Assembly (NCBI GenBank): GCA_963930775.1
Contig: OZ005700.1
Coordinates: 6,458,609-6,522,608, forward strand
Reading direction: 5' to 3'
Length of the DNA: 64,000 nucleotides
DNA from: Cliona cf. orientalis
Lineage: Eukaryota; Porifera; Demospongiae; Clionaida; Clionaidae
Of the stretch, positions 1 to 9,201 are shown piece by piece. Position 1 is the stretch's first letter. Each line of letters begins with the position of its first letter. The translations under genes and the position numbers were made by a program. Under the pieces are notes generated by a model that worked only from the letters and a program-made list of their open reading frames with translations, had not been told where the DNA came from and ran no database searches.

Positions 1-105
1 ATCTGGCGATTTTTGTGCTAACGACAGACAGACAGACGACAGACAGACGACAGACAAAACCGATCACATTACCCCTTGCGCATGCGCGCGGGGTAATTAA
101 TTATA
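1..105 (+). repeat. Dispersed repeat, left copy (inverted partner near 61.4 kb)
   Basis: This block has an irregular run of GACAGAC/GACGACAGAC units. It is followed by a near-palindromic core at about 69-97 (ATTACCCC, TTGCGCATGCGCGC, GGGGTAAT). The same block occurs in reverse complement at about 61431-61512, with the same tail (TCTGGCGATTTTTGTGCTAA). The left edge is cut by the window, so total length is unknown. It looks like a dispersed, non-coding mobile or satellite-derived repeat. Confidence 0.75.
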
Positions 106-248
106 ATGTCCCAGGTAAGTGCTGCTATATTGACCTGGTACATGGGCGAGTGAGCGCTTGTAATACTTCACCCCCCATGGTTATACATGCTCATATTATT
201 ATGCTTGTATAAGAAATAAGATTGTGATTAACCTCATTCACATTGCAG

Positions 249-3191
249 TAACGCCTTTTGATCCAGAAAGTTCATTTACCCTGAGAGCTGTGTCTTTACT
301 GGAATCAACTGCTGGTATCCCAGTGATGACAACACTGAGTGACTACACTCGCCACATTCAGAATATCCTTGGTACCGGTCTGCCAGTATTAATGACCATG
401 AACCTTGATCTGAATGGAGTATTAAGCTATTGGATAAGTGCCGTAGTATGGTTATCTCCATCATGGCGAAGTCTTCTCCTGATTGTTCGTCTCCTCCACC
501 AGGATGAGCTAGCTCAGAGGATGGAGAATTACCTCAGTGCTGGATCAACAGAGGAGCTCTCCCCTACTAAAAGAAAACAAGGTGAGCAGGGGGGATAGTG
601 TCAGCTGTAGCTACTCTCATTGCATGTGTGTGTGCTGTATTCTAGGAGGTAAACAAGTGGATGAGCAGATACGGTTGAGAGATGACGTAATTTTTCAGTT
701 GAAGCAGCAAATGACTACACAACAGCAGAGGATTGCCGATCTTGAGCATATAATTAATGAACTATCACAAACACCAATCAAGGAGGAAGGTACATCTATT
801 AACCTCACTGTCAGAGCAACAGAGGAGCTCTCCCCTACTAGAGGAAAACAAAGTGAGCTGGGGGGATAGTGTCAGCTGTAGCTACTCTCATTGCATGTGC
901 GTGTGTACTGTGTTCTAGGAGATGAAGAAGTGGATGAGCAGATACAGTTGAGAGATGATATGATTTTTCAGTTGAAGCAGCAAATGACTACACAACAGCA
1001 GAGGATTGATAATCTCGAGCATATACTTTTTACGGAAGGTATATCCATTAATATTGTAGCAACAATAGCCTCTGCAGCTGCTTGCTTGTTTGGTGTGTAT
1101 GTACGCATAATGTATGTGTGTTCTTGTAGAAGATGACCAGAGAGACACTAAACTGTTTGTACATGAAGAGAAGCCATTTGCTCTCCTTTCTGGTGTGAAG
1201 ACAGAGTTCAAAGAGGAACCACTGACTCTTGAAGAAGCTCTCCTTTCAATGAAGAGGGTGAAGAAGGAAGGTACACTGTATGATTGTCTATTGTACCAAT
1301 AATAGCCTCTGCTTGCTTTTTCGATGTATGTGTATAAATATTATGTGTGTATGCTCATAAAAGATGATCAGAGAGACACTAAACTGTTCTTGCACGAGGA
1401 GAAGCCAGTTGCTCTCCTTCCTGGCGTGAAGATAGAGGCCAAAGAGAAATCACTTACTCTTGAAGGAGTTTCAGTGAAGAGGGAGATCAAGGAAGAAGCT
1501 GTCCCAATGACCAAAGCTAAGACAACGTCTGCTCAACCCACTACTGGTATGTCATCTCATTCTATCACTGCAATAGTTTGTGGAGCTAGCTACATGTCCA
1601 CAGCCACCTGGAACTTGCGTGGTATAGAAGTGTGTGGAGAAATGACTGTGGTAGTCTACTCTTCTCATGGTAAGCAAATTATATGGCCTGGCTATGGCCT
1701 GAGGCTCAACATTCCTAAGGGCTGTCTGCCGGCAGGCATGGAGCAGTGCACTGTCAACATCAAGGCCTCTCTAGCTGGCCAGTATGAGTTCTCTGAGAAC
1801 TCCCATCTGGTCAGTGCCATCTTCTGGCTGCGCTGTGAACATGTTTGCAAGTTCACTAAACCAATCATAGTGGAAATTCAGCACTGTGCTAAGTCAGAGA
1901 ATGTTACTAATCTTGAATTAAGCTTTGTTCGAGCTGTTTGCAGTCAGAAACAGCTCCCCTACACCTTCAAACAGCTGCCGGGGGGTAACTTCACCAGCCA
2001 CAGCTCCTATGGAGTCATTGAACTGAACAGTTTCTCTGGGGTGGGAGTAACACAAGAGGAGTCAGAGGATAGGGAATACTGTTCACAACTCTTCTATCTT
2101 GGACAACCTAATCCTTGCAAAATTCATTACGTAGTTACCTGGAATATTGATGCACATCTCACTGTAAGATTTAATGATTAAAATCTTCATGTTGAGGATG
2201 TAGTGTTCTTTTACAGGTGGTTAGAGATTGGTATGAGAAGAAAGGAGCTGTTCTTGGTGTTGAACACCTTGTGGAGTTTGAAGAAGACAGCATTACTGTA
2301 GATATTCCAGAAGAGGGCACCATAATCAAGGGCTGGAAGATCACACCACTGATTTCACCTGTGGTAAGGCATCCACTCAAGCGTAGCAATAACTTCCCTT
2401 ACTATCTCAAACCTCAGGTGACCAAGAAGCAGGTGGACAACTTTAGAGAGGGCAAGTTGACTCCATGCTGCCAGCTGAAGGCCGAGGTCTCTGGAAGGAG
2501 AAAGAAGATTCCTATCCTTAGTCATCGAGTTCTCTTGCAAGGGGCAAGACGGCCATACAACTTTTTTACTCTAGAGCTACCTGTTAATGGTAACAAGGAG
2601 CTAGCTAGTGATGGGTGCATTAATTTTATGTGCTTATTAATAATAGATCCTGATTCTCAAGCTCCACAGACATCTGGATATTTATCCTTTGCTGGTATAG
2701 CTCAAATATAACATAAACTACTCTATCATGCATCAATTGCATCAGTACTTCCTTCATCGTGCAGAACCTGGTCCCCCTCGCAAGAAGCGAAGTAAATTCG
2801 AGGCTGGTCCATCCACCATGGCCAGTGGCCTGGATACAAAACTTGGTGAGTTGAAACCAAAAGAATTTGTACGTGGTTGATGGTTAGGATTAGGAACATG
2901 TGATGCATGTATGGTATATGTGCAGATCTCAGTGCTCACTACAAAGTTGCTAGCTACCTCCGAAAATTGGATGACCGTCAGATCCGCTATGTGGGTGGAG
3001 CTCTCGGCCTCGCTTACGATACTCTGGACAAGATGAAGGATGTTCCTTCAGAGACAGCGGCTGCCTGGCTGAGGAGAGAGGACTATGTCATGGTGGCCAG
3101 TGGAGAGCCAACATGGAGGAGTCTGATCAATGCTCTCAGGAAGGAAGGACAGGAGGGAACTTCTAGAGACATTGAGGAGAAGCAAAAATGA
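249..3191 (+). CDS. ZU5-Death domain adaptor-like protein (5' end not resolved)
   Basis: Ten exons fit by splice sites and phase: 249-581, 646-789, 919-1038, 1130-1270, 1364-1546, 1604-2163, 2217-2363, 2418-2589, 2765-2845 and 2926-3191 (TGA). The first exon encodes an unrecognised helical N-terminus (WLSPSWRSLLLIVRLL). Exons 2 and 3 encode charged, Gln-rich coiled-coil segments. Exons 4 and 5 encode DDQRDTKLF segments. Exon 6 carries a ZU5-like beta domain (GYGLRLNIPKGCLPAG). The last exon is a Death domain ending in the WRSLINALR helix. ZU5-Death pairs occur in UNC5, PIDD and ankyrin-type proteins and act as protein-interaction modules in signalling. No transmembrane segment or leader is seen, so a cytosolic adaptor role is inferred. 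The start codon lies upstream of 249 or in an undetected exon. The ATG at 106 does not splice in frame. Confidence 0.8.
545..1036 (+). repeat. Tandem exon duplication, offset 271 bp
   Basis: Sequence from about 545 to 765 is repeated at about 816-1036 and is nearly identical in both exon and intron. The unit spans the end of exon 1, the intron and the coiled-coil exon. The second copy of the exon-1 tail (about 815-858) is left stranded inside an intron. It is not needed for the reading frame but keeps a usable GTGAGC donor. Intron identity shows the duplication is recent. Confidence 0.85.
1130..1500 (+). repeat. Second tandem exon duplication, offset 231 bp
   Basis: The exon beginning GATGACCAGAGAGACACTAA (1133) recurs at 1364 with about 80-85 percent identity. 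Both copies start after a phase-1 intron, so copies can be added without breaking the frame. This pair is more diverged than the 271-bp duplication and so looks older. Confidence 0.8.
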
Positions 3192-3332
3192 TTCAGTAGC
3201 TATGTCACACCGCAGCGGCAGAGGGAAGAAGAAAGGCTTTGGATTTGGTGGGTTCTCTCTGACTAGCAGCTTCCACAAAGCCAGCGAGCTGGGATCGTGG
3301 CAGAAAGAGACAAGGGATGAGGGATGGAGCGC

Positions 3333-3338
3333 AATAAA
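3333..3338 (+). terminator. Candidate poly(A) signal of the ZU5-Death gene
   Basis: An AATAAA hexamer lies about 140 bp past the stop codon at 3191. Sequence 3192-3392 has no other gene and is probably the 3' untranslated region. Confidence 0.5.
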
Positions 3339-3392
3339 AATACAGAAGCAAGCAATAGTTTATATTTATTATGATTGTGTGAAAATATTTAG

Positions 3393-3610
3393 ATACCCGT
3401 ATACGTGAAAAATTCGCCAAACCCAGCTACCTTTTGTATTACAGAAAAAGTTTGTGGAAAAATTTTTCGCTATAATATCATCTATGCAATCCTTACCACA
3501 GCATAAAGATTGATAAACATTTTTGCCAATGAGAGCAGGTAGCAAAATTTTCTCCTAGCGAAAATTTCCAGAGAAATTTTCTAACTGAAACTTTCTATGT
3601 ATACGGTATA
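3393..3610. mobile_element. Degraded short inverted-repeat element (MITE-like)
   Basis: The left end reads ATACCCGTATACGTG and the right end CATGTATACGGTAT or close to it, an imperfect terminal inverted repeat. The inside is AT-rich with paired GAAAATTTT-type blocks. There is no coding capacity. The ends resemble the TACCGTA/TACGGTA ends of the better preserved elements at 24.8, 26.6, 35.1 and 35.8 kb. Confidence 0.4.
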
Positions 3611-3667
3611 TGTACACATCTTCCTGTCACGCTGCCACTATCTGCTGCTGTTGTTGCTCTAAGGAGT

Positions 3668-4027
3668 TTTATTCGTGAGTGTCAGTTCTAACTCTAGCCA
3701 TGATCTCCCTCTCCTTTGGTCTGGGAAGGGGCAGCTCCTGTACTTTACCCTTCATTTGCTCAACCATGTCTGGGAGTGTGCCTTAAGCCTCATCCTTGCA
3801 GTATGCATGCAGTTCCATGGTGACCAGTGCTCCTTCTTCTCCCAGCGAGACAGAGTCAGTTTAAACACGTCCCTCACCGTGCTCAGTGAACTCTGACCTC
3901 CCCAGATATTCACCACGAGATAGCAAAGGTCAGGCTCTTGCAGTAGGAAGACGATGTGTGACTTGTCTTGGAATCTCTCCTCTGACTTGCGGGTGTTTCT
4001 GAGCATTGCTCTGTAGAGAGTAAAGTC
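3668..4027 (-). CDS. Orphan 3' terminal exon of an unrecognised gene, with poly(A) signal
   Basis: On the minus strand a splice acceptor (ATACATACAG) at 4028 opens a reading frame from 4027 to a TGA at 3752-3754, about 91 residues. A minus-strand AATAAA lies at 3668-3673. The peptide has a coding-like mix (PDLCYLVVNIWGGQSSLSTV, then a basic Trp-containing tail), but I recognise no family. The LINE directly upstream would sit in the preceding intron. No matching upstream exons were found, so this may be the remnant of a gene disrupted by repeats, or a chance frame. Confidence 0.35.
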
Positions 4028-4075
4028 CTGTATGTATCGGTTCCTTTGATGACATCATTATTACGCATAATTATT
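4028..4075 (-). repeat. Inverted partner of 7370-7428
   Basis: Read on the minus strand, about 45 bases containing TAATGATGTCATCAAAGGAA and ending in an ACATACAG acceptor-like site reappear on the plus strand at 7370-7428. The two copies flank the LINE and the satellite in opposite orientation. Confidence 0.6.
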
Positions 4076-4085
4076 GGCCATAATT

Positions 4086-5995
4086 TAATAATAATAATAA
4101 TAATAATAATAATTTTAATGACAATAAAGGCCAGGAAGCCCATTAGTCACAATGTCATAGTACAATTAGCTATTTATAGTGATGAAACAATACTTCTGCG
4201 ATGTTCAAAAGCACATGACACATATTTGCTAAAAATGTATGTTAGATGCGTATCAGTTGCTGCTGACTCAGAGATGAATCTCCATTTATCCCCGTTGTTT
4301 AGGTGGGGGAAGGTGGGGTTGAGGAGTGAGGAATAATTCAGAAGTGCACTTTTCTCTTGCATTGTGTCATACAGGTTACAGTCAAAAAGGAAATGACATT
4401 CATCTTCCACTAGGCTGTTTTGGCAGAACCAACAGTAGCGTTCCTCAGCTGGGATTGGTGTTGGCAGGTTATATCTACCAATTTCGATCCTAAGGGCATG
4501 TGTGCTTGTTCTTAGTCTTGCGACGGGTACTCTCATATGTGGTGGTAGTTCTAGATAGCTCTCGTTTTTGAATTCTTTTTTGATTAGTTTGTAGGTTCTT
4601 AGCTTCCCTGTTGTCTCTCTGAGTTCGGATTGCCAATTTTATTTGTACTGGTCTGTGAGTCTCTCTGCTAGTTCCGTACATATCTGTTGGGGGTCCACAA
4701 TAGCTAGCTGGGTTCAACCAGATATAGGAGAAGCCTGTACTGTCCAGGATTTGTTTGATGAAGTTTGCCCATGGGAGTGAGCTCTTTGTGGGCAGACTGC
4801 AAGCATCTTTCACTAGTCACGGGTGAGACGGTCCAGTCGCTGTGGACTCTCAGCCAAAACTTGATCATTTGCACTTTTCATCTTATCACGAGAGGATATC
4901 GACCGTCACCCAGTTCGCCATAGCATGCCAGATTTGTTGTGGTTCTTGGAAGACCTAGTGCAAACTTGCAGAATTTTCTATATGTATGATCTCCAGTTCT
5001 TCAGCATGTGCATGTCCCCAGATTTCGCTGCCATACTCCGCATGCAACCGGCTTGACAAGGGTATCGAACAAGTGACAAAGTAGGCTTGGTTTTGGAAAT
5101 GACATGCAGTTTGGAGGCTCCCCGCATTAGTGCAAAAAGGGTCTTACTGGTTTGATTAGCCAATGTGGTAATGGCTAACTTATTGGAGCCATTTTCTCTT
5201 AGAGTTATCCCAAGGTATTTATAGTTGGAGTTGTACTTGATTGTATCTTCACCTATTTTGAAAAAGGGCGTTGACTGCATGATTCCTGGATTTGTTGAAT
5301 ATTACTACATTCGTTTTCTGTATGTTCATTTTCATGTCCCATGTGCTGCAAAACTCATCTAACCTGTTCATGGAGTGTTATAGCCCTTGTTCAGAGTCTG
5401 CTAGCAGCACTAGATCGTCTGCAAACAACAGCAACTGGATTTTCAGGTTTTCCAATGCTACCTTTCCTGCAATGTTTGTTTCAAGGTAAGATTCCAAGTC
5501 ACTGATGTACAGGCTAAAAAGTAGAGGACTTAGGTTGCAACCTTGTTTCACTCCTTTTCGGCATGGGAAGGAAGACAAGAGAGTGTTATTTGCTGTGACT
5601 CGGCAGGAGGCTTTTCCATACATGGATTGGAGTAAGTTTAAGATCTTAGTACTGACTCCCTTAATTATCTGCGAGTTTGTTCCAGAGTAGATTGTGTTTA
5701 TCTGAGTCAAAAGCTTGGCAAAGTCTACGAAGCAAGCATATAGCGGTTTGCGTCTCTTTTAAAAGCCTGTATTGCTGTTGAGAGTATAAAAATTGGATCT
5801 GTTGTCCTTCTTCCACCTCTGAAGCCAAATTGAGCTTCATTTAATTTACCGTTGGCTTCAATTATAATAAAATATTATAGTCTGTCTCGGATAATTGCTG
5901 TGAATATCTTGCTTAGTACTGGGAGTAGAGTGATTCCTCTGTAATTGTTAGGGTTATTTTTGTCCCCTTTCTTGTGAATAATTATTATAGTACAG
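4086..5995 (-). mobile_element. 5'-truncated non-LTR retrotransposon (LINE), inactive
   Basis: Minus-strand frames carry reverse transcriptase pieces in order: KKGDKNNPNNYRGITLLPV (about 5880-5975), then a VDFAK block near 5730. These are followed by GVKQGCNLSPLLFSLYISDL and the catalytic FADDLVLLAD box (5378-5600). Next come KYLGITL (about 5200) and a long C-terminal region to about 4180 with a Cys/His motif (CWFCQNS...DECHFLFDC). Several frameshifts and stops separate the pieces. On the minus strand the element ends in an (ATT)n tail at about 4086-4115, as expected for target-primed insertion. The 5' end stops near 5990 where the satellite begins. The endonuclease domain is absent. Confidence 0.85.
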
Positions 5996-5999
5996 AGTT

Positions 6000-6905
6000 T
6001 CTGGTGATGATAGTGATGAGTGCTTCCAATGATGGCAGTGTTTCCAGTGATGCCAGTGTTTCCAGTGATGATCATGACATAGATACGGATGACAGTGATG
6101 CCACGGTGTTTCTGGTGATGTCAGTGTTTCCAGTGATGGCAGTGTTTCCAGTGATTACAGTGATGGCAGTATTCCAGTGATGATAGTGATGGGAGTGTTT
6201 TTAGTGATGATAGTGATGCCAATGTTAGCAGTGATATCGATGACAGTGATGGCAGTGTTTCCTATTGGGCTTCAAATTTCGAACTAATATCTAGCAGCAA
6301 AATAATTGTATTAAGTATGATTGCCATGTGTCATTGCCATCACTGTGAAGCACTATATTATCACCACTCAAACATTAATTTCTATCACTGCAACACTGCC
6401 ATCACTAGAAATACTGGCTTCAATTTAAACACTAGCATCACTGGAAATACTATTTATTATTAATGGCAACGCTGGAAACGCTGCCATCACTGTAGTCAAC
6501 TGGAAACACTCCCATCACTGGAAACGCTGCCATCATTAAAAACAAACACTGCCATTGTGGTAATCACTGGAAACACTGCCACCACTGTAATCACTGTCGT
6601 CACTATAATCACTGCCATCATTGTCTTCACTGGAAACACTGCCATATCACTCGAAACACCCAGAAACACTGGCATCACTGGAAACACTACTATCACTGTC
6701 ATCATGTATTCACTGCCATCACTAGTACTGTAATCACCGGAAACACTGCTATCACTGTCATCACTGTAATCACTGTCTTCACTGTAAACACTGCCATCAC
6801 TGTAATCACTGGAAACACCAAGAAACACTGGCATCACTGTCATCACTGGAAACACTGCTGTCACTGTCATCACTGTAATCACTGTCATCACTGGAAACAC
6901 TGCTA
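6000..6905. repeat. 9-bp satellite (CACTGNNAT family) that switches strand
   Basis: The array is built of variable 9-mers: CACTGGAAA, CACTGCCAT, CACTGTAAT and CACTGTCAT. From about 6000 to 6265 they read as the complement (GGCAGTGTTTCCAGTGAT). From about 6325 to 6900 they read as the forward form. The switch occurs across about 6265-6325, which lacks clear units. Long open frames here (for example 6496-6921 minus) are repeat artefacts. Confidence 0.85.
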
Positions 6906-6907
6906 TA

Positions 6908-7215
6908 TAATAGTTAGACACTGTTTAGGAGGTTTCTACGTGATTTAGAAGACCGAAAGGCTCTGTGTAGAATCCCGAGCGAAGCGAGGGTTCTACTGAG
7001 CCCTGAGGTCTTCTAAATCACGTAGAAACCGACTAAGCAGTGTCTAACATGTTTAGATCCTAGCAACAATGCCCAAAATCTAGACACATAAACTGCTGAA
7101 TAGCAACAACCCTAACCATAGGCAAGAAATTTTACATGATTTTCTGCAGAGCTTACATGATTTTCTATGAAGGATAGATACTTCAGTTTAACCAATCAGA
7201 TCACAGTATTTGTTA
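6908..7215. mobile_element. Foldback element inserted in the satellite
   Basis: A long hairpin pairs about 6912-6955 (GTTAGACACTGTTTAGGAGG onward) with about 7006-7051 (CGTAGAAACC...AGTGTCTAAC). The loop region contains CCCGAGCGAAGCGAGGG. A further pair of short inverted ends, TTTAGATCCTA (about 7051) and TAGGATCTAAA (about 7202), brackets the right part. Satellite units resume on both sides, so this was inserted into the array. No coding capacity. Confidence 0.65.
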
Positions 7216-7330
7216 CAAGTAGGATCTAAATACCACTATCATCACTGTAATCACTGGAAACACTGGCATCACTGAAAACACTGCTATCCGACTGTAATCA
7301 CTGTCATCACTGGAATCACAATATTATTAC
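7216..7330. repeat. Satellite remainder
   Basis: More CACTG-based 9-mers (ATCACTGGAAACACTGGCAT) continue the array beyond the inserted foldback element, in the forward orientation of 6325-6900. Confidence 0.75.
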
Positions 7331-7369
7331 TGTAAATGTACTCATAATCATAATAATTATAATATCATT

Positions 7370-7428
7370 ATTATTACATAATAATGATGTCATCAAAGGA
7401 ACTGAGACATACAGAATGAACCAAAGTC
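7370..7428 (+). repeat. Inverted partner of 4028-4075
   Basis: A near-exact copy of the intron-end-like block at 4028-4075, here on the plus strand and again ending in ACATACAG. What follows (7429-7600) is not related to the exon that follows the other copy. Confidence 0.6.
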
Positions 7429-7695
7429 CTCCCTAGCCCTGGCCTGGTTGTTGAGCTCCCGGCACTGACAACAGTGGCCAACTACCTGGGGGGGAGGAAG
7501 GGAGAGATCAATATACTGTAGCCATGGAACACTTCAGTGCTCCCTCTGTGCACTAACCAACCTCTGCAAGAGGTAAGACCCTATTCGTTAGCGTCAATAA
7601 TTAGAATGTCAGATCATAACGGTTTTATTGTTATTTAGACCATTTCCCATATAATTTATCGAAGTGTCACGAAATTTTGATTTTTACTTGATGCG

Positions 7696-8177
7696 TGTTA
7701 CGACGCAAATGCGATCCCGACCCGTTCGCGATACGCCGGTAGGTACGTACGCCGCCGCGATCGCCGGACGATATGGATGGGAGGGGCTGGGAGGTCAGGG
7801 GATGGCTTGCGAATGGTTAGTGTGGGAGGGGCTGGGAGGTCTGGGGATGGGTTGCGAATGGTTAGCGGGGTTAGTCTCTAGGGTTTGCGTATACGTGGAC
7901 TGGAGGGGCTGGGAGGTCTGGAGCTGGGTTGTGAATGATTAGCAGGGTTAGTGTGGGAGGGGCTGGGTTGTGTAGGGTTTGTCTATAAAATAGTTGAAAT
8001 AACGGCTGTCGGCAGCAACAACGGTGGTGGCCGAGTGGTTGGGCTCTTATGTATGGGACGGAATGGAGCGGGTTCGAATCTTGCCGTACACTTCGACTTC
8101 TTCCTTTTTTTTTCCCTGTCGAATTTTCTAAGTGTTGATAGATCGCATTTGCGTTAGATCGCATTTGCGTCGTAACA
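7696..8177. mobile_element. 482-bp terminal inverted repeat element with internal tandem repeats
   Basis: Exact 21-bp terminal inverted repeats begin TGTTACGACGCAAATGCGAT at 7696 and end at 8177. An extra partial copy of the right end lies at about 8141-8155. Inside, 7770-7990 holds about four GGGAGGGGCTGGGAGGTC-type units of roughly 55-70 bp. A tRNA-like segment follows. There is no transposase, so it is a non-autonomous element. Confidence 0.8.
8021..8088 (+). ncRNA. tRNA-derived (SINE-like) segment with Pol III A and B boxes
   Basis: TGGCCGAGTGG (8028-8038) matches an internal A box and GGTTCGAATC (8071-8080) a B box, at normal spacing. A T-arm-like stem can pair around the TTCGAAT loop. 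No good anticodon stem forms, so it is not a functional tRNA. It is probably a SINE head or tRNA pseudogene captured by the surrounding element. Confidence 0.5.
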
Positions 8178-8523
8178 ATCCGTTCACACCTGGATCTATT
8201 GTTCTAAGTGCCCTCTGCAACAAGTCTCTTTGTTTGCACATCACCTATACTTTATATACATTGTATCTGTCTATTGTTTGTGCGTTCATCTTACAGTTCA
8301 ATGTGTGTATGCGTGTTGATTGCCATTGAGTCCAATTCAGTGTTCACAATTGCAACATGGTACATATGCAAATCTATTGCTGGCTGTTATTATTCAGTCT
8401 CATCCATAGCCCATAAAAGTAATAATATAATTAATGTACTGTAAACAGCTGAACAGTAGATATTAAATAATCATTAAATTTGCTGCCTCAATGCCATATT
8501 ATTATTGTACCACTGAGTCAATC
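8178..8523. other. Non-coding stretch, nothing recognised
   Basis: AT-rich sequence without convincing splice-flanked coding frames, repeats or RNA motifs that I can see. The short frames here have no recognisable content. Confidence 0.4.
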
Positions 8524-8725
8524 CTATTGCACCAGATTACTAGGGTGATGTAAATCATCAGCCTTCACTTCAGAGGATTGGGTTGACTCCTCGCTATTAA
8601 ACGTACAGTGAACATATATAGTATAGTAGCAAAATTCGATCCAAAATATGTAATGTAATTGCTCAACATCTTCTGCTGTAACAGATGATCGTTCTCCTAA
8701 TACTTCGGATATTTCGTCAAGAACC
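8524..8725 (-). CDS. Possible orphan exon, unrecognised
   Basis: On the minus strand a pyrimidine-rich acceptor (TTTAATTTCCTGTAG) opens a frame of about 67 codons, including VLDEISEVLGERSSVTAEDV, to a TAG at 8524-8526. A GTACGT donor inside it (about 8601-8606) offers an alternative shorter exon. Composition is coding-like, but no family is recognised and no partner exons were found. Confidence 0.25.
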
Positions 8726-9008
8726 CTACAGGAAATTAAAGTAAAACTTCTCAGTAGCTACTTTAACTTCATATACTAGCTGAACTTCAAAGTTGAACTT
8801 TTAAAGTTTACCACTGTTTATGATACCTGGTCACGTGCTTAGTACGTTTAATTGCAAGAACCTCAAATTATGCACAAAGGTGATTGCTATGCAAAGCCTC
8901 GTGCAATTATTGAGGCATAACATTGTATCTTTTGCTGCATGGTTCAGAGTACACAAGCAAGGTGGGGCTCACCTCCTACACCCACGCATCAATGGGGTTC
9001 ATCTTATA
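8726..9008. other. Non-coding stretch, nothing recognised
   Basis: AT-rich, no recognisable motif. It lies downstream of the beta-helix gene that ends at 9202. Confidence 0.4.
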
Positions 9009-9170
9009 GGCCAAATCTATTAGTTGTTTCTCATCCCCCCTTGCGCATGTATCAGCACCTGCACAGTACGAACACCTGATTTCCGAACTTATGGTTTTGA
9101 CGACCATTTCCCATCAAACTTGTGATGAAACGACCATTTCCAGCCACCCACCCGCATCATTTGGAGTGGC
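9009..9170. mobile_element. Internally deleted copy of the 15.0-kb MITE
   Basis: It shares TTAGTTGTTTCTCATCCCCC, the central GGTTTTGACGACCATTTCCC block and the TTTGGAGTGGC end with the element at 15043-15280. It lacks the inner part of both arms. It lies only 30 bp beyond the stop codon of the beta-helix gene, probably in its 3' untranslated region. Confidence 0.75.
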
Positions 9171-9201
9171 AATGTACTGTTAATAAATACAATATTATAA
9201 T

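Noticed and set aside
106-114. ATG TCC CAG followed by GTAAGT, as a first exon of the Death-domain gene
   Set aside because: Joining it to the acceptor at 248 gives an immediate stop, and the next AG also fails. The phase does not fit.
915-1211. 98-codon minus frame opposite the Death-domain gene
   Set aside because: It lies antisense to supported exons with no recognisable domain.
6496-6921. 141-codon minus frame rich in Val/Ser/Asp
   Set aside because: It is the 9-bp satellite read in frame. A repeat whose unit length is a multiple of three stays open by chance.
8021-8088. A functional tRNA gene
   Set aside because: A and B boxes are present, but the anticodon stem and acceptor stem do not pair.
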